64,000 nt of DNA from UBA6398 sp963644855 (GTDB lineage Bacteria > Bacteroidota > Bacteroidia > Bacteroidales > Bacteroidaceae): the NCBI GenBank assembly GCA_963644855.1, contig CAVIQL010000010.1, forward strand, positions 15,890-79,889, read 5' to 3'. Positions within the stretch are counted from its first letter, which is position 1. Each line of letters starts with the position of its first letter. Positions 44,020 to 53,300 of the stretch are shown here, one piece after another. The position numbers and the translations under genes were made by a program. Below the pieces are notes generated by a model. That model was not told the DNA's origin and did no database searches. It saw nothing but the letters and a program-made list of their open reading frames with translations.

Positions 44020-44493
44020 TCAGTCCGACTCTATGGCGAGCGGTTTGTCGATGCTCTGTTCAAGCGAGATCAGAGTTTCGGTCGACGTTACACCCACGAT
44101 TTTCTGTATCTGATGGTTGAGAAGCTCCATAAGATGAGTATTGTCGCGAGCATAGAGTTTTATAAGCATTGTATAAGACCCCGTTGTGAAATGACATTCC
44201 ACCACTTCGGGTATCTTGGAAATTTGATCTACCACACTTTGGTAACGCGAACCTTTGTCGAGACAAATTCCCACGAAAGTACACGTAAGATATCCCACCG
44301 ACTGCGGATTGACGTCATACCTTGAGCCTGTGATAACGCCATTCTCTATCATTTTGAGCACGCGTTGATGCACTGCCGCGCGAGACATTTGGCAAACCTT
44401 TGCCACATCTTTCAATGGGACACGAGCATCGCGACCTATTATGCTGAGTATTTTACGATCACTGTTGTCTATTCTCTTTTGCTTAGTTTTCAT
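44020..44493 (-). CDS. Lrp/AsnC family transcriptional regulator
   Basis: A 157-residue protein. N-terminal HTH: DRKILSIIGRDARVPLKDVAKVCQMSRAAVHQRV. C-terminal RAM domain: YLTCTFVGICLDKG, VECHFTTGSYTMLIKLYARD, HQIQKIVGVTSTETLISLEQ. These regulators respond to amino acids. As the first gene of the operon with peptidase and cyclase genes, it may control amino-acid or peptide use; this is inferred from position. A promoter lies at 44575-44582. Confidence 0.92.
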   Translation of the reverse strand: MKTKQKRIDNSDRKILSIIGRDARVPLKDVAKVCQMSRAAVHQRVLKMIENGVITGSRYDVNPQSVGYLTCTFVGICLDKGSRYQSVVDQISKIPEVVECHFTTGSYTMLIKLYARDNTHLMELLNHQIQKIVGVTSTETLISLEQSIDKPLAIESD

Positions 44494-44574
44494 GGTTCAA
44501 AGAATCTTTAGTTTGTTGATTTCTGTTTTGCATTTCATTGTGTATGCACGGTTTTGTTTATTCGCAAAGATATA

Positions 44575-44582
44575 AATTTTCT
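44575..44582 (-). promoter_or_regulatory. -7 promoter element for the Lrp operon
   Basis: Reads TATCTTTG on the minus strand, about 80 nt upstream of the start codon at 44493. Confidence 0.55.
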
Positions 44583-44882
44583 TTTTAATGATGGTCATTT
44601 GTGATAGGAATATAGTTTAATTAGTGCAATTAGTTTGTTTTTTGTAAGCGAAAAGCGACATATTGAAATTTTCGCGTTACTTTTCCGCGCCGTGCATTGC
44701 TTTTTCTGCTTAGTCATATAATACGGTTCAGCGAATTAGAACCATGTCAACATTTGACAGTAGTACTTTGAGCAGAATAATACCCCCTTTCTCGTAGCGA
44801 ATGTCTGATGCAAAAGATATAAGGTCGTAAGAGCAAGACAATATGCTCCGAGGAAAAACTTTTTTCAAGGCAGCATAATAAA

Positions 44883-45004
44883 ATATGATGCGCATCATAA
44901 TCTATTATCGTCCGCATCATATTAAAAAGTCAAGGCAGGAGTTGGGGCAACTGATGGCATGAGTTTTAAAAGACAAGGCATTAGTTTGGTCAACTAATGC
45001 CTTG
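44883..45004. repeat. Intergenic hairpins, including a duplicated hairpin unit
   Basis: ATATGATGCG (44883-44892) pairs with CGCATCATAT (44913-44922). Further on, CAAGGCATTAGTT (44974-44986) pairs perfectly with AACTAATGCCTTG (44992-45004), and a diverged copy of the same unit lies just before it (44931-44969). The region 44583-45080 has no convincing gene. A structured RNA or a remnant of a repeat is possible. Confidence 0.55.
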
Positions 45005-45079
45005 AGTTTGGAAAGAGACCATGGTGTTTCGGCAATATCACAAGATTTCCAATGGACTATATTCGTCGAACTCACGTTA

Positions 45080-45115
45080 AAATAAAAAGAGGACATTACT
45101 TTCGCAAGTCCTCTT
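45080..45115 (-). terminator. Terminator of tRNA-Arg
   Basis: On the minus strand, AAGAGGAC/GTCCTCTT stem (45108-45115 with 45087-45094) followed by TTTTTTATTTT. Confidence 0.8.
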
Positions 45116-45133
45116 CAATGTTTTTCCCTTTAG

Positions 45134-45207
45134 TGATCTGGAAGGGATTCGAACCCTTGACCCACAGCTTAGAAGGCTGTTGCTCTATCCAGCTGAGCTA
45201 CCAGACC
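45134..45207 (-). tRNA. tRNA-Arg (TCT)
   Basis: A 74-nt cloverleaf on the minus strand. Acceptor GGTCTGG with CCAGATC, D arm AGCTCAGCTGGATAGAGC, anticodon stem ACAGC/GCTGT with loop CTTCTAA (anticodon TCT), T arm GGGTTCGAATCCC. CCA is not encoded. Confidence 0.97.
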
Positions 45208-45301
45208 TTTTTATTCGGTTTCGTGGCGCGAAGTTACTGCAATTTTTTATTTTACGCAATATATCAGCCTAAATTATTGGACAAAAGCAGAAAACTTTTT
45301 G

Positions 45302-45331
45302 TTTGCTTTCGAATATAATTTTATATATTTG
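45302..45331 (+). promoter_or_regulatory. Promoter of the three-paralog operon
   Basis: TTTG at 45302-45305 and TATATTTG at 45324-45331, 18 nt apart. The leader to the ATG at 45437 would be about 100 nt. Confidence 0.6.
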
Positions 45332-45436
45332 CCATGTTAATAATTGATGCGGACAAACGGCAACACTGCCGCATTCACAGTCTGCCATGAACACAGATAG
45401 AAAATAATCTTCTACCTTTTAATATAAAGCGAAAAC

Positions 45437-46123
45437 ATGAAAATAACAGTAAAGATTGCCGTATGTGTTTTGTGTTTAACGGGGTGGATACCATCTACAA
45501 ATGCGCAGATGATAAAGAACTTTCACGAATTTTACCATGATGCCAACGACTCGTGGGAAGGCAGCAACGATTATGAGTTCAACCGCATAAACCGTGGAGA
45601 TTATGGCATGACCCTTAACGGCGTATTCATAAAAAACGACATCGGCATCGACCGTTATTATGAGGTATGCCCCGACACAACAGATAATCCCATAAGGTTT
45701 CCTTTTTGGATTAAGGGAATAGGCACGCAAAACGATTCCCTGCGTATTGAGGCGGGAATGAAGGACGGAGACATCAATGTAGGCGGCGTGAAATGCGACA
45801 TGGGGCTGTACCATTTCCATTACTCCAAGCCGCAGTACAGGCTGCTGTCCCTTGACGAGGTGCGCCGGAAATATTTCCCCAAGCTGAAAGGCGATGTGGT
45901 TTACATGATAAACAAGTTTTTCATAATGACCAATGCGGACCTTTACAAACTTGACGAGGATTTCATACATCATGTGGAGCTTGTTGACTCAAAGGATTTC
46001 GACGCTTTGAAGCACAACAGACGTTTCCATGTGCTGCGTATCTTCACGCGGACCGCGCACAACTACGTTACAGGTATGGGGCGAGGGTATGACCTCGAAA
46101 AAGTTTTGGATTGGTATAAATGA
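45437..46123 (+). CDS. Secreted plug-like paralog 1
   Basis: A 228-residue protein with a signal peptide (VKIAVCVLCLTGWIPSTNAQ). After MIKNFHEFYHDANDSWEG comes a beta-rich N-terminal part (VFIKNDIGIDRYYEV, PIRFPFWIKGIGTQND). The C-terminal part has EVRRKYFPKLKGDVVYMINK, VELVDSKDFDAL and FHVLRIFTRT. This spacing (a strand with V-x-I/M-N, a helix, a short E-L/K-V strand, and a final I-x-T-x-T strand) resembles the plug domain of TonB-dependent receptors, but no barrel follows. I do not recognise a named family. It is the first of three tandem paralogs sharing one promoter. Confidence 0.75.
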   Translation: MKITVKIAVCVLCLTGWIPSTNAQMIKNFHEFYHDANDSWEGSNDYEFNRINRGDYGMTLNGVFIKNDIGIDRYYEVCPDTTDNPIRFPFWIKGIGTQNDSLRIEAGMKDGDINVGGVKCDMGLYHFHYSKPQYRLLSLDEVRRKYFPKLKGDVVYMINKFFIMTNADLYKLDEDFIHHVELVDSKDFDALKHNRRFHVLRIFTRTAHNYVTGMGRGYDLEKVLDWYK

Positions 46124-46151
46124 TCTTTATGCTTTTAAAAGGGATAGAAAT

Positions 46152-46841
46152 ATGAGAAGTATTGTGAAGATTGCTGCCGCTTGTGCTTTGTACCTTGCGG
46201 GTGCATCATCTGCCAATGCGCAGATGATAAAGAACTTTTATGAAATGTATCAGGATCCAAACGACTCGTGGGATACAAGCTGGACTTATACCTTTAATCG
46301 TCTAACGCCTTCGTCAAAGAATGTTGATGTGGTGGACGGCATTTTGGTCAAGAGCACGATAGGCTTGGACCGCCGCTGTCTTGTGGACCCGGACACAACC
46401 GACACGCCGGTGAGGTTTCCGATGTGGGTGAAAGGCGTGGGGAACAACAACGATTCGGTATATGTGGAAACTTCGGATATGGAGAAGATCAAAAAGGGTT
46501 ATATCATGTTCGGAAACATGAGATGCAGCGGCGGGGTGAATGTTTACAGGTACGCAAAGGAGAACTACCGCCTTATTTCCCTTGACGAGTTAAGACGCAA
46601 GTACTACCCCAAGTTGGAGGGGGACGTGGTGTATATGATAAACAAGCATTTCATAATGGTTTATGCGGACTTGTACAAGGTTGACGAGACATTCATAAAT
46701 CATATCGAGCTAATAAACTCGCAGGACATCGATGTCCTCAAGGACCGCAAGCCATTCTGGATATTGCGTATATTCACCAAGACCGACCGCAACAATTGGG
46801 CGGAAATCCCCAACGGCTTCGGTCTGGATAAATATTGGTAA
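46152..46841 (+). CDS. Secreted plug-like paralog 2
   Basis: A 229-residue paralog of the preceding gene, 28 nt downstream. The signal peptide (IVKIAAACALYLAGASSANA) is followed by QMIKNFYEMYQDPNDSWDT, near-identical to the mature start of paralog 1. Shared core: PDTTDTPVRFPMWVKGVG, DELRRKYYPKLEGDVVYMIN, HFIMVYADLYKVDETFINHI and ILRIFTKTD. The start at 46152 is set by the signal peptide; longer in-frame starts overlap paralog 1. Function unknown; a secreted binding protein is most likely. Confidence 0.75.
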   Translation: MRSIVKIAAACALYLAGASSANAQMIKNFYEMYQDPNDSWDTSWTYTFNRLTPSSKNVDVVDGILVKSTIGLDRRCLVDPDTTDTPVRFPMWVKGVGNNNDSVYVETSDMEKIKKGYIMFGNMRCSGGVNVYRYAKENYRLISLDELRRKYYPKLEGDVVYMINKHFIMVYADLYKVDETFINHIELINSQDIDVLKDRKPFWILRIFTKTDRNNWAEIPNGFGLDKYW

Positions 46842-46851
46842 AAACATGATT

Positions 46852-47481
46852 ATGGAAAAGACAAGAAAAGTGTTGCTCGCATGCGCCTTGGCGTTTGCCT
46901 CGTTTGCAAACGCGCAGTACAGGGTTGTGCACGATCCGGGCGAGCAGTTTGAGTATATGACGGACTACCAGTGGAACAACTGGAATAGGGGCTTTATAGT
47001 TGGCGGCGTTTTTGTGAAAAACTCCATAGGTGTATATACTGCGGGCCTGAAAGAAAAATATATCAAGTACCCGCTTACGATAAGGGGCGTTGGGGTGGAA
47101 AACGATTCGGTCGTGGTTGAAAAGGACCCAAGAGACACGGAGCAGAACTATGTTTCCATAAAGGGCTTCCACTGCACGCAGTTCACGAATTACGAACCGA
47201 ACGATCCCTACTCCGGAGAACTGCGCACCCTTGAAGAGGTACGTAAAAGATACTGTCCCGAAGTGAAGGGCAAGGTGGTTTACATGATAAACAAGTTCTT
47301 CATAATGGAACACGAGGATTTGTATAAGGTAACCCCTGGGTATATATACAAGGTTGAGAAGGTGAAGTCCACCGACATAAAGGTGCTTTCGGATTTGCCG
47401 GAGTTCACCGTGATAAGGATATTCACGAAAACGCCGCACAATATGTTCCCCGAAAAGTTGGGGCTGTTCCCGGATTTGTAA
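46852..47481 (+). CDS. Secreted plug-like paralog 3
   Basis: A 209-residue, more diverged paralog starting 10 nt after paralog 2. It has a signal peptide (RKVLLACALAFASFANAQ) and lacks the MIKNF segment, beginning YRVVHDPGEQFEYMTDYQWN. The core is kept: GVFVKNSIGVYT, YPLTIRGVGVENDSVVV, EEVRKRYCPEVKGKVVYMIN, FFIMEHEDLYKVTPGYI and VIRIFTKTPHN. ATG at 46846, two codons earlier, is an alternative start. The gene closes the three-gene array before tRNA-Val. Confidence 0.73.
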   Translation: MEKTRKVLLACALAFASFANAQYRVVHDPGEQFEYMTDYQWNNWNRGFIVGGVFVKNSIGVYTAGLKEKYIKYPLTIRGVGVENDSVVVEKDPRDTEQNYVSIKGFHCTQFTNYEPNDPYSGELRTLEEVRKRYCPEVKGKVVYMINKFFIMEHEDLYKVTPGYIYKVEKVKSTDIKVLSDLPEFTVIRIFTKTPHNMFPEKLGLFPDL

Positions 47482-47586
47482 AGGCGCATATTGAACGGGA
47501 GATGTTTATTTTGCGAAGGGCTTACCCAAATAGTTGTTTTTGTATTGGGGCAATTCAAATTATTTCTCTAACTTTGCATTACAAAT

Positions 47587-47661
47587 AGGGGCGTAGCCCA
47601 GTTGGTTTAGAGCGCTGCAGTCACATTGCAGAGGTCATCGGTTCGAGCCCGATCGTCCCTA
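47587..47661 (+). tRNA. tRNA-Val (CAC)
   Basis: A 75-nt cloverleaf. Acceptor AGGGGCG with CGTCCCT (one G-T pair), D arm AGCCCAGTTGGTTTAGAGC, anticodon stem CTGCA/TGCAG with loop GTCACAT (anticodon CAC), T arm CGGTTCGAGCCCG. CCA is not encoded. Confidence 0.93.
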
Positions 47662-47667
47662 CAAAAT

Positions 47668-47705
47668 AAATCCCGCCTGAAAGGACGGGATTTGTTGTTT
47701 TTATT
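47668..47705 (+). terminator. Terminator of tRNA-Val
   Basis: AAATCCCG (47668-47675) with CGGGATTT (47686-47693) and inner CC/GG, then a T-rich run. It could also act on the convergent sufD transcript. Confidence 0.8.
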
Positions 47706-47719
47706 TCTCTATGCTTTCT

Positions 47720-49063
47720 TCAGCAGGCGTTACAGTTTGTACAGGCTGTGATTTCCCCGCGAAAGCGTTTTTCCACGAGCCTTGCTATTCTGTCTTTCAA
47801 CGGAGGCAAGGAGATATGCTCCAACACTTCGTCAACAAAGGCATATTCGAGCAGCAATCGGGCTTCTTTTTCTGAAACTCCGCGCTGTTGCATGTAGAAC
47901 ATTGCCGCATCGTCGAGTTGTCCTACGGTAGAACCATGATTACATTTCACATCGTCGGCATAGATTTCGAGCATCGGCTGAGAATACATGCGTGCCGTGG
48001 AGTTTACGCATAGGTTTGCGTTGGTTTCCTGCGACTCTGTTTTTTCGGCGCCCTCACGCACAAGCACTTTTCCGGCAAAAGCGCCTACCGATTCGCCGTC
48101 CACAACGTATTTATAAAGCACATTGCTACGACACTCTCCCACCTTATGGTCAATCAAAGCGTTTGTGTCCACGTGTTGCAAGCCATCGGCGAGCGCAAAA
48201 CCGTAGGCATCTATTTCGGCACCCTTTCCTTCGAGCGAAACGTCAAGTTTGTTGCGCGTAAGTCCGCCATGAAGGGTCATATTGTTGATTAATACTTTGC
48301 TTCCTTCGGCTTGTTTCACGTAGCAATTCGAGAACCGTTTGTTTTTCAGCAGTGTTTGTTCGAGCGTATACAGTTGCACTTGTGAATTTTTGCCAGCAAA
48401 TACTTCCACTACTTCGGTGGTGAGGAAATTCTTGTCGTCGGCGTCGTGATCACAAAAGAGAAGGGAGATGCGTGCCCCCTCTTCGGCTATCACAAGCACG
48501 CGGCGGTTTGCCATCATGTCTACATCGGAGCGAAGAATATTGATTACCTGCACAGTTCGTTCCACTTCCACGCCGCATGGCACGTATATCGTCAAACAGT
48601 CTTGGGCAAACATTGTGTTGAGAGCCGTTATGGCATCTTTTTTTACGTTTGCCGCTGTGGCGTAGTAGCGTTCTGCCACTCCGGCATGGGTTTTAGCAAA
48701 GTTGGCAAGCGAACCTATGAAAACGCCGTCGGGCAATGGTGCGCGCGGAACGTGTTTTTCGCAAAACGCATCGTTTTCTACGAAATACAACGAGGTTGAC
48801 ATATTGGGCACATTGCAGCGGAATACTTCGTAAGGGTTCACCGGAAATTCCACACGGCGAATGTTTAGTCCGTAGTCGGGAGCAAAGGCTTCGCAAACGT
48901 CGGTGTATTTGTATCGTTCCACCTTTTGCGAGGGTAGCCCTTTGGCATTGTATGCAGCAAAAGCCTCATCGCGCCGCGAGTTGAGCACATCGCACGAATA
49001 TTGGCAGATGTCGTTGCGGCACGAGCTGTAGATTTCGGAATATTGTAGCGAACTTTGATTCAT
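47720..49063 (-). CDS. sufD: Fe-S cluster assembly protein SufD
   Basis: A 447-residue scaffold protein of the SufBCD complex. The long right-handed beta-helix region (YTLEQTLLKNKRFSNCYVKQ, GLTRNKLDVSLEGKGAEIDAYG, DHKVGECRSNVLYKYVVDGE) and the C-terminal motif DDVKCNHGSTVGQLDDAAMFYMQQRGVSE are typical, with the conserved His of CNHG. It ends EITACTNCNAC, a Cys-rich tail. It works with SufC ATPase, whose gene overlaps it by four bases (ATGA). SufB, the usual third gene, is not in this window. Confidence 0.95.
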   Translation of the reverse strand: MNQSSLQYSEIYSSCRNDICQYSCDVLNSRRDEAFAAYNAKGLPSQKVERYKYTDVCEAFAPDYGLNIRRVEFPVNPYEVFRCNVPNMSTSLYFVENDAFCEKHVPRAPLPDGVFIGSLANFAKTHAGVAERYYATAANVKKDAITALNTMFAQDCLTIYVPCGVEVERTVQVINILRSDVDMMANRRVLVIAEEGARISLLFCDHDADDKNFLTTEVVEVFAGKNSQVQLYTLEQTLLKNKRFSNCYVKQAEGSKVLINNMTLHGGLTRNKLDVSLEGKGAEIDAYGFALADGLQHVDTNALIDHKVGECRSNVLYKYVVDGESVGAFAGKVLVREGAEKTESQETNANLCVNSTARMYSQPMLEIYADDVKCNHGSTVGQLDDAAMFYMQQRGVSEKEARLLLEYAFVDEVLEHISLPPLKDRIARLVEKRFRGEITACTNCNAC

Positions 49064-49812
49064 TGTGCAATTTCTGCTTTTATCCAGTCGAATCCGCGTT
49101 CTTCTATCTCGTCGCCAAGAGAGGAATCGCCCGTTCTCACTATTTTTCCGTTGATCATCACGTGCACGATATCGGGTTTAAGATAATCGAGCATGTGTTG
49201 ATAATGGGTAATTACTATTGCGCTTGTCTCAGGAGTGCGTAGTTTGTTGAAGCCCTCGGCTACTATTCTCAACGCGTCCACATCGAGACCAGAATCTGTT
49301 TCGTCGAGTATTGCCAATTTGGGTTCTAGCATCGCCATTTGGAATATTTCGTTACGCTTACGTTCGCCGCCGCTAAAACCTTCGTTCACACTGCGGTTGG
49401 CAAGTTTGCTATCGAGCTCCACAATCTTGCGCTTTTCGCGCATAAGTTTGAGAAAATCGGCTGCATTCATAGGCTCGAGCCCCATATACTTACGTTTGGC
49501 ATTTATGGCAGCTCTCATAAAATTCACCATACTTACTCCGGGAATTTCTACTGGCTGCTGAAACGAAAGGAATATGCCTTCGTGGCTACGGGCATCGGGA
49601 GCAAGGGCAAGAATGTCCTTACCATTGAATTCCACCGAGCCTTCGGTTACTTCGTAGGCGGGGTTTCCGGCAAGCACATTGCTTAGCGTGGATTTACCAC
49701 AGCCGTTGGGGCCCATCAGAGCATGCACTTCGCCGTCGTTTATCGTGAGGTCAACGCCCTTGAGTATTTCCTTGTCTGCCACACGGGCGTGAAGATTGCG
49801 TATCTTTAGCAT
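49060..49812 (-). CDS. sufC: Fe-S cluster assembly ATPase SufC
   Basis: A 250-residue ABC-type ATPase. Walker A GPNGCGKST, Q loop LSFQQPVEIPG, signature FSGGERKRNE and Walker B LAILDETDSGLD are all present, with SufC's typical DADALRIV-like continuation (VDALRIVAEG). It drives structural change in the SufBCD scaffold. A promoter lies at 49864-49871 and sufD follows with a 4-nt overlap. sufB is absent upstream, where an intergenic repeat and the second giant gene are found. Confidence 0.97.
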   Translation of the reverse strand: MLKIRNLHARVADKEILKGVDLTINDGEVHALMGPNGCGKSTLSNVLAGNPAYEVTEGSVEFNGKDILALAPDARSHEGIFLSFQQPVEIPGVSMVNFMRAAINAKRKYMGLEPMNAADFLKLMREKRKIVELDSKLANRSVNEGFSGGERKRNEIFQMAMLEPKLAILDETDSGLDVDALRIVAEGFNKLRTPETSAIVITHYQHMLDYLKPDIVHVMINGKIVRTGDSSLGDEIEERGFDWIKAEIAQ

Positions 49813-49863
49813 AGCTTTTCTGTGTTAGCGCCCACTGCAAGGCGGGCGTCATTCATTTGTGTG

Positions 49864-49871
49864 CAAAGATA
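49864..49871 (-). promoter_or_regulatory. -7 promoter element for sufCD
   Basis: Reads TATCTTTG on the minus strand, 52 nt upstream of the ATG at 49812. Confidence 0.6.
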
Positions 49872-50009
49872 ACCATTTATTCCCTACTATCCCCGATTTG
49901 TGGCAAAGGCATTGATTTTGTTCGCCACAAGATTGCAATGCGCAATGCTGGTATGCCACATTTTCCACGCTTTGCTGCATGTGGATTTTAGGATATCAGA
50001 ATATGAACA

Positions 50010-50180
50010 AATTTCAAGGCTTCTTTTTTAAATTACATGGCTTGGAATTCAAATTAGATTGGACCTCGTTTTTACGACATGGGATATCGTAAAAATAATA
50101 TCAGACCTTTTTTAAATAATGTCCGACCTTTTTTAAAAAATATCGGACATTGTTTTCGCAATATCCCATATCATTTTTTC
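50010..50180 (-). repeat. Intergenic repeat, copy 11 (full composite, reverse orientation)
   Basis: Here the second hairpin comes first on the plus strand (TTTCAAGGCTTC, GGCTTGGAATTCAAATTAGA), then ACCTCGTTTTTACGACATGG, GATATCGTAAAAATAATATC, units CAGACCTTTTTTAAATAATG and CCGACCTTTTTTAAAAAATA, and GCAATATCCCATATC. It is almost identical to copy 14 over more than 100 bp. Confidence 0.9.
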
Positions 50181-50273
50181 GGCAACATTTTCGGCATTTC
50201 AGCCAAGGCTTATACAGCAAATCATATGGCACGGCACAGCGTTTTCGGGCACCATTGCATTTTGACCATGGGA

Positions 50274-50316
50274 CAAAAAAAGAACCGCCGCAGTTCTTTT
50301 GCGAACTGCGGCGGTT
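50274..50316 (-). terminator. Intrinsic terminator of giant surface protein 2
   Basis: A 14-bp perfect stem, AACCGCCGCAGTTC (50283-50296) with GAACTGCGGCGGTT (50303-50316), followed on the minus strand by a T run. The stem matches the terminator of giant protein 1. Confidence 0.92.
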
Positions 50317-50360
50317 GATAGATGTATGGTTAGTATCCTTATAAAAGGATTACCAGTAGT

Positions 50361-53300
50361 TTATTTTACGAGCACCTTCTTGTTGCCGATTACATAAACA
50401 CCCTTCTTCAAGCCAGTGGTAGCCTTAGAAGCGTCAACGTGTTTGCGAACGAGCACGCCGTCGGTGGTGTAAACGTTAACGAAGAACTTAACGCCAACAA
50501 CCTGGTTCTTATTGATGCCGTTGAGCATACCCTCGCCCTGAACATAGATGATAGCGTCAACTTCTGCATCAGGAATTTCTTCAACAAGACGCGGAATGAT
50601 AACAGCACGCTGTGCACCGATAGTTGTAGCCAAAGGCTCGTCAACTACAGAGTCAGCCAAGAAGTAACCCATGTGATCTTCTGTAGTGTTCCAAGTAGCA
50701 GGTACAGAAACAAGACCGTTCACTGTATCACGTTTAGCATTAACTGCAGTGTTGTAAACCGGAGTAAATGCAACGTAATCTTTAGCGTCAACATTGTAGT
50801 CGCCCGGCATAACATAGATTACAGGTCTACCGGCACTGATTACTTCGTCTTGAATCTTTCTGAGTTTGTAAGCGCTAACAATATGATCTTCATTTTCAAT
50901 CTTGCCTACAAGTTCGTAAGGAGTAAGATCTTCCGTACCATAGTTTGCAGGATTGTAATAAGCGTGAGGCACAGTAATACCAATAGCACGACCGTTGCAG
51001 CATTCGTAATAATTTACGACCATATCCGGGTGATTGTCTTCGGTAGCCTCGATAGTCCAAGCATAGTTGGAGCTAAGGAATGCAGGATCAGAGAAATCAG
51101 GTTTGGTATAAGCAAGACCTGCGCTATACCAGCTTGCATTGTTCTCTACATAGTAACCTTCAGGAGTCTGGAAGCCTACTTGACCATTACCAAACGGAAC
51201 GATGGTGAACGATCTGGGCTGATACCACATAATAGGTCTGTAGTTGTATGTATCCTTTCCACTACCGGTGTAAGGACCAAAGTAACCACCAGTACCAACA
51301 TTCTGCGGAGTGAAAGTTCCGTCCTCTTCCTGGTTCAAAGTCCAGTTATAGAATGTTTCTTTATAGCTCTCGCCGTAAGGATACAAAGCAAGAACGTAGC
51401 TATATCCCTGACCATAAGCGTGAGTAGCATCGCCACCAGCATGAGCAGCATAGCCAGAATAGTTTTCACTAGCAGTATTAAGTATATACCACTTGTTATC
51501 CACCGGCTTATACATTGTCGGGTAGAGAGTATTGTAAGCATCTCTCAAACCATTGAATGCAGCATTAACTTCATCGAAGCTGAGAGCAGAAGCATTGTCG
51601 AGTTTTTCGATCAAAGCATTTGCAGTAGTCTTGTAAGTTTCAAGAGCTTCTTCGGGGAAGTTACCGATAACTTCATCGTCAGACGAAAGATTTTCTACAT
51701 TGTAGCGAGCCATCGCGAGCAAAGAGTCGTTGCTTGCAAGACCATTGAATGTTTCAAGGGCAGCAACAAGTCTATCATAAGTAGCCTGAGTACCCTTGCC
51801 GGCAGCAAGTTCTTTGTTAGCCTGAGCGATTGCATTTTCGAGCTCGTCAGAAGCCACTTTGTGGGTATTCTGAGTAGTGAACGAGTCATCAGCTATGCCA
51901 GTAATAGGATAGAGATTGATTTCTGCGTAACCAAATACTGCGTGTCCGTCAGAATAATATGTACTACCACCATTGTTGATTGAAGAAAGCGTAATGAAAC
52001 GTACATACTTATGACCGCCGATACCATTTACGACATAAGTCTGATAATCGGTGAGAAGGTTGCAAAGTTTAGAATATCCGCCGAAATCATCAAGAGTATA
52101 TTCGTTTGCAAGCGAAGTCCAGTTTTCAGCATCATCGGAAACTTGAATACGCATACGGGCAGGCACACGATGCCAAGAACCATTCTGACGCATTAGATAC
52201 TTCACCTGAATGCTATCTGGGAAACCGTTTTCGCTATAGAAGCGGAGATAATGCGGATTTGCGGGATCTTGTTGAGCGCCGCTTTCCCAAGTAGAATTCC
52301 AATAGGTATCAGCGTTGCCGTCTATCATATATTCAAGATGCATACCCTCGTTGGTCGACCAGTTGTTTGCATAAATCTGATCAACGCTTGTGATAATTGC
52401 ATCGCCTGTGTTATAGGTTGCCTTAGCATTGAAAGCGCGGCGAGCCTCACGGAATTTCTCATTAAGTTCTACGTTGAGAGTGTACTGATCCTTGTTTGTC
52501 AAAAGATCCTGTACTTCTTCGTCGCTTACTTTCTCTACATACCAAGCCGTACCGCCGTTAACCTGGCGCGGGCTCCAGATATGAACGCGACCTGCTTCGT
52601 TCTGACCGCTTCCGTGTCCGTTAGGATCGAGACTCCATGTAGAATCTTCTACATTGAATATGCCCCACTGGCCATTAGCTGCGATTGTTTTGAAGCACTG
52701 GTCGGTTTCGGGCTGATCGGTAATGCTTACAATCGAACCGTTGGTAGCTTCTGCTGCCTTGTTAATGTACTTGCCGTTCAAAAGGTTCTGAATGGTGTAG
52801 TTTCCATTGGGCAGATTTGTAACTTTCCATACGAATTCAAGGTCTTTTGCATTGCCCGGAGTCTTCCAACCGAGGGTGGTGTCGTTGTAAACGCCGATGT
52901 AGATCTGGCTCTGGTTGTCGGCATATACGCTATAAGCACCGCTGAAACGATAGTAGCCATCGGGAACGGTATTTACCTCTTTGTTGAATGCGTCTCCTGC
53001 TGCCACGAGTTCTTTACGCGCTGCGATGAGAACGTCGTTTGAAGGTGTTTCTTCAGCATTGATCAATACGTTTGCTCTTGCAAGTGCGCTGTCAACATTG
53101 TCGATTATTTGCTGGCTGTGGGGGAAACCTATCTTGTCAGAAACGGTTGCGCCATCGGTAATGCCAGTATATTCTACCACTGCCATGCGGAGGCTGTCAA
53201 CTTGAACGCGACCTGCGATGCCGTCGATAACGTCCTGCGGAACTTTCTTGATATACCAAGCAGAACCTGAGCCTTTACCGCCGTCCCAGAGCACGAGATA

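Noticed and set aside
45052..45318. An 88-codon plus-strand frame with WKGFEPLTHSLEGCC
   Set aside because: It is translated from the antisense of tRNA-Arg, a well-known annotation artefact, and spans a terminator.
50439..51983. A 514-codon frame opposite giant surface protein 2
   Set aside because: It is a shadow of a low-stop coding strand; it has no signal peptide, domain or own promoter, while the minus-strand protein has modules and a sorting-like tail.
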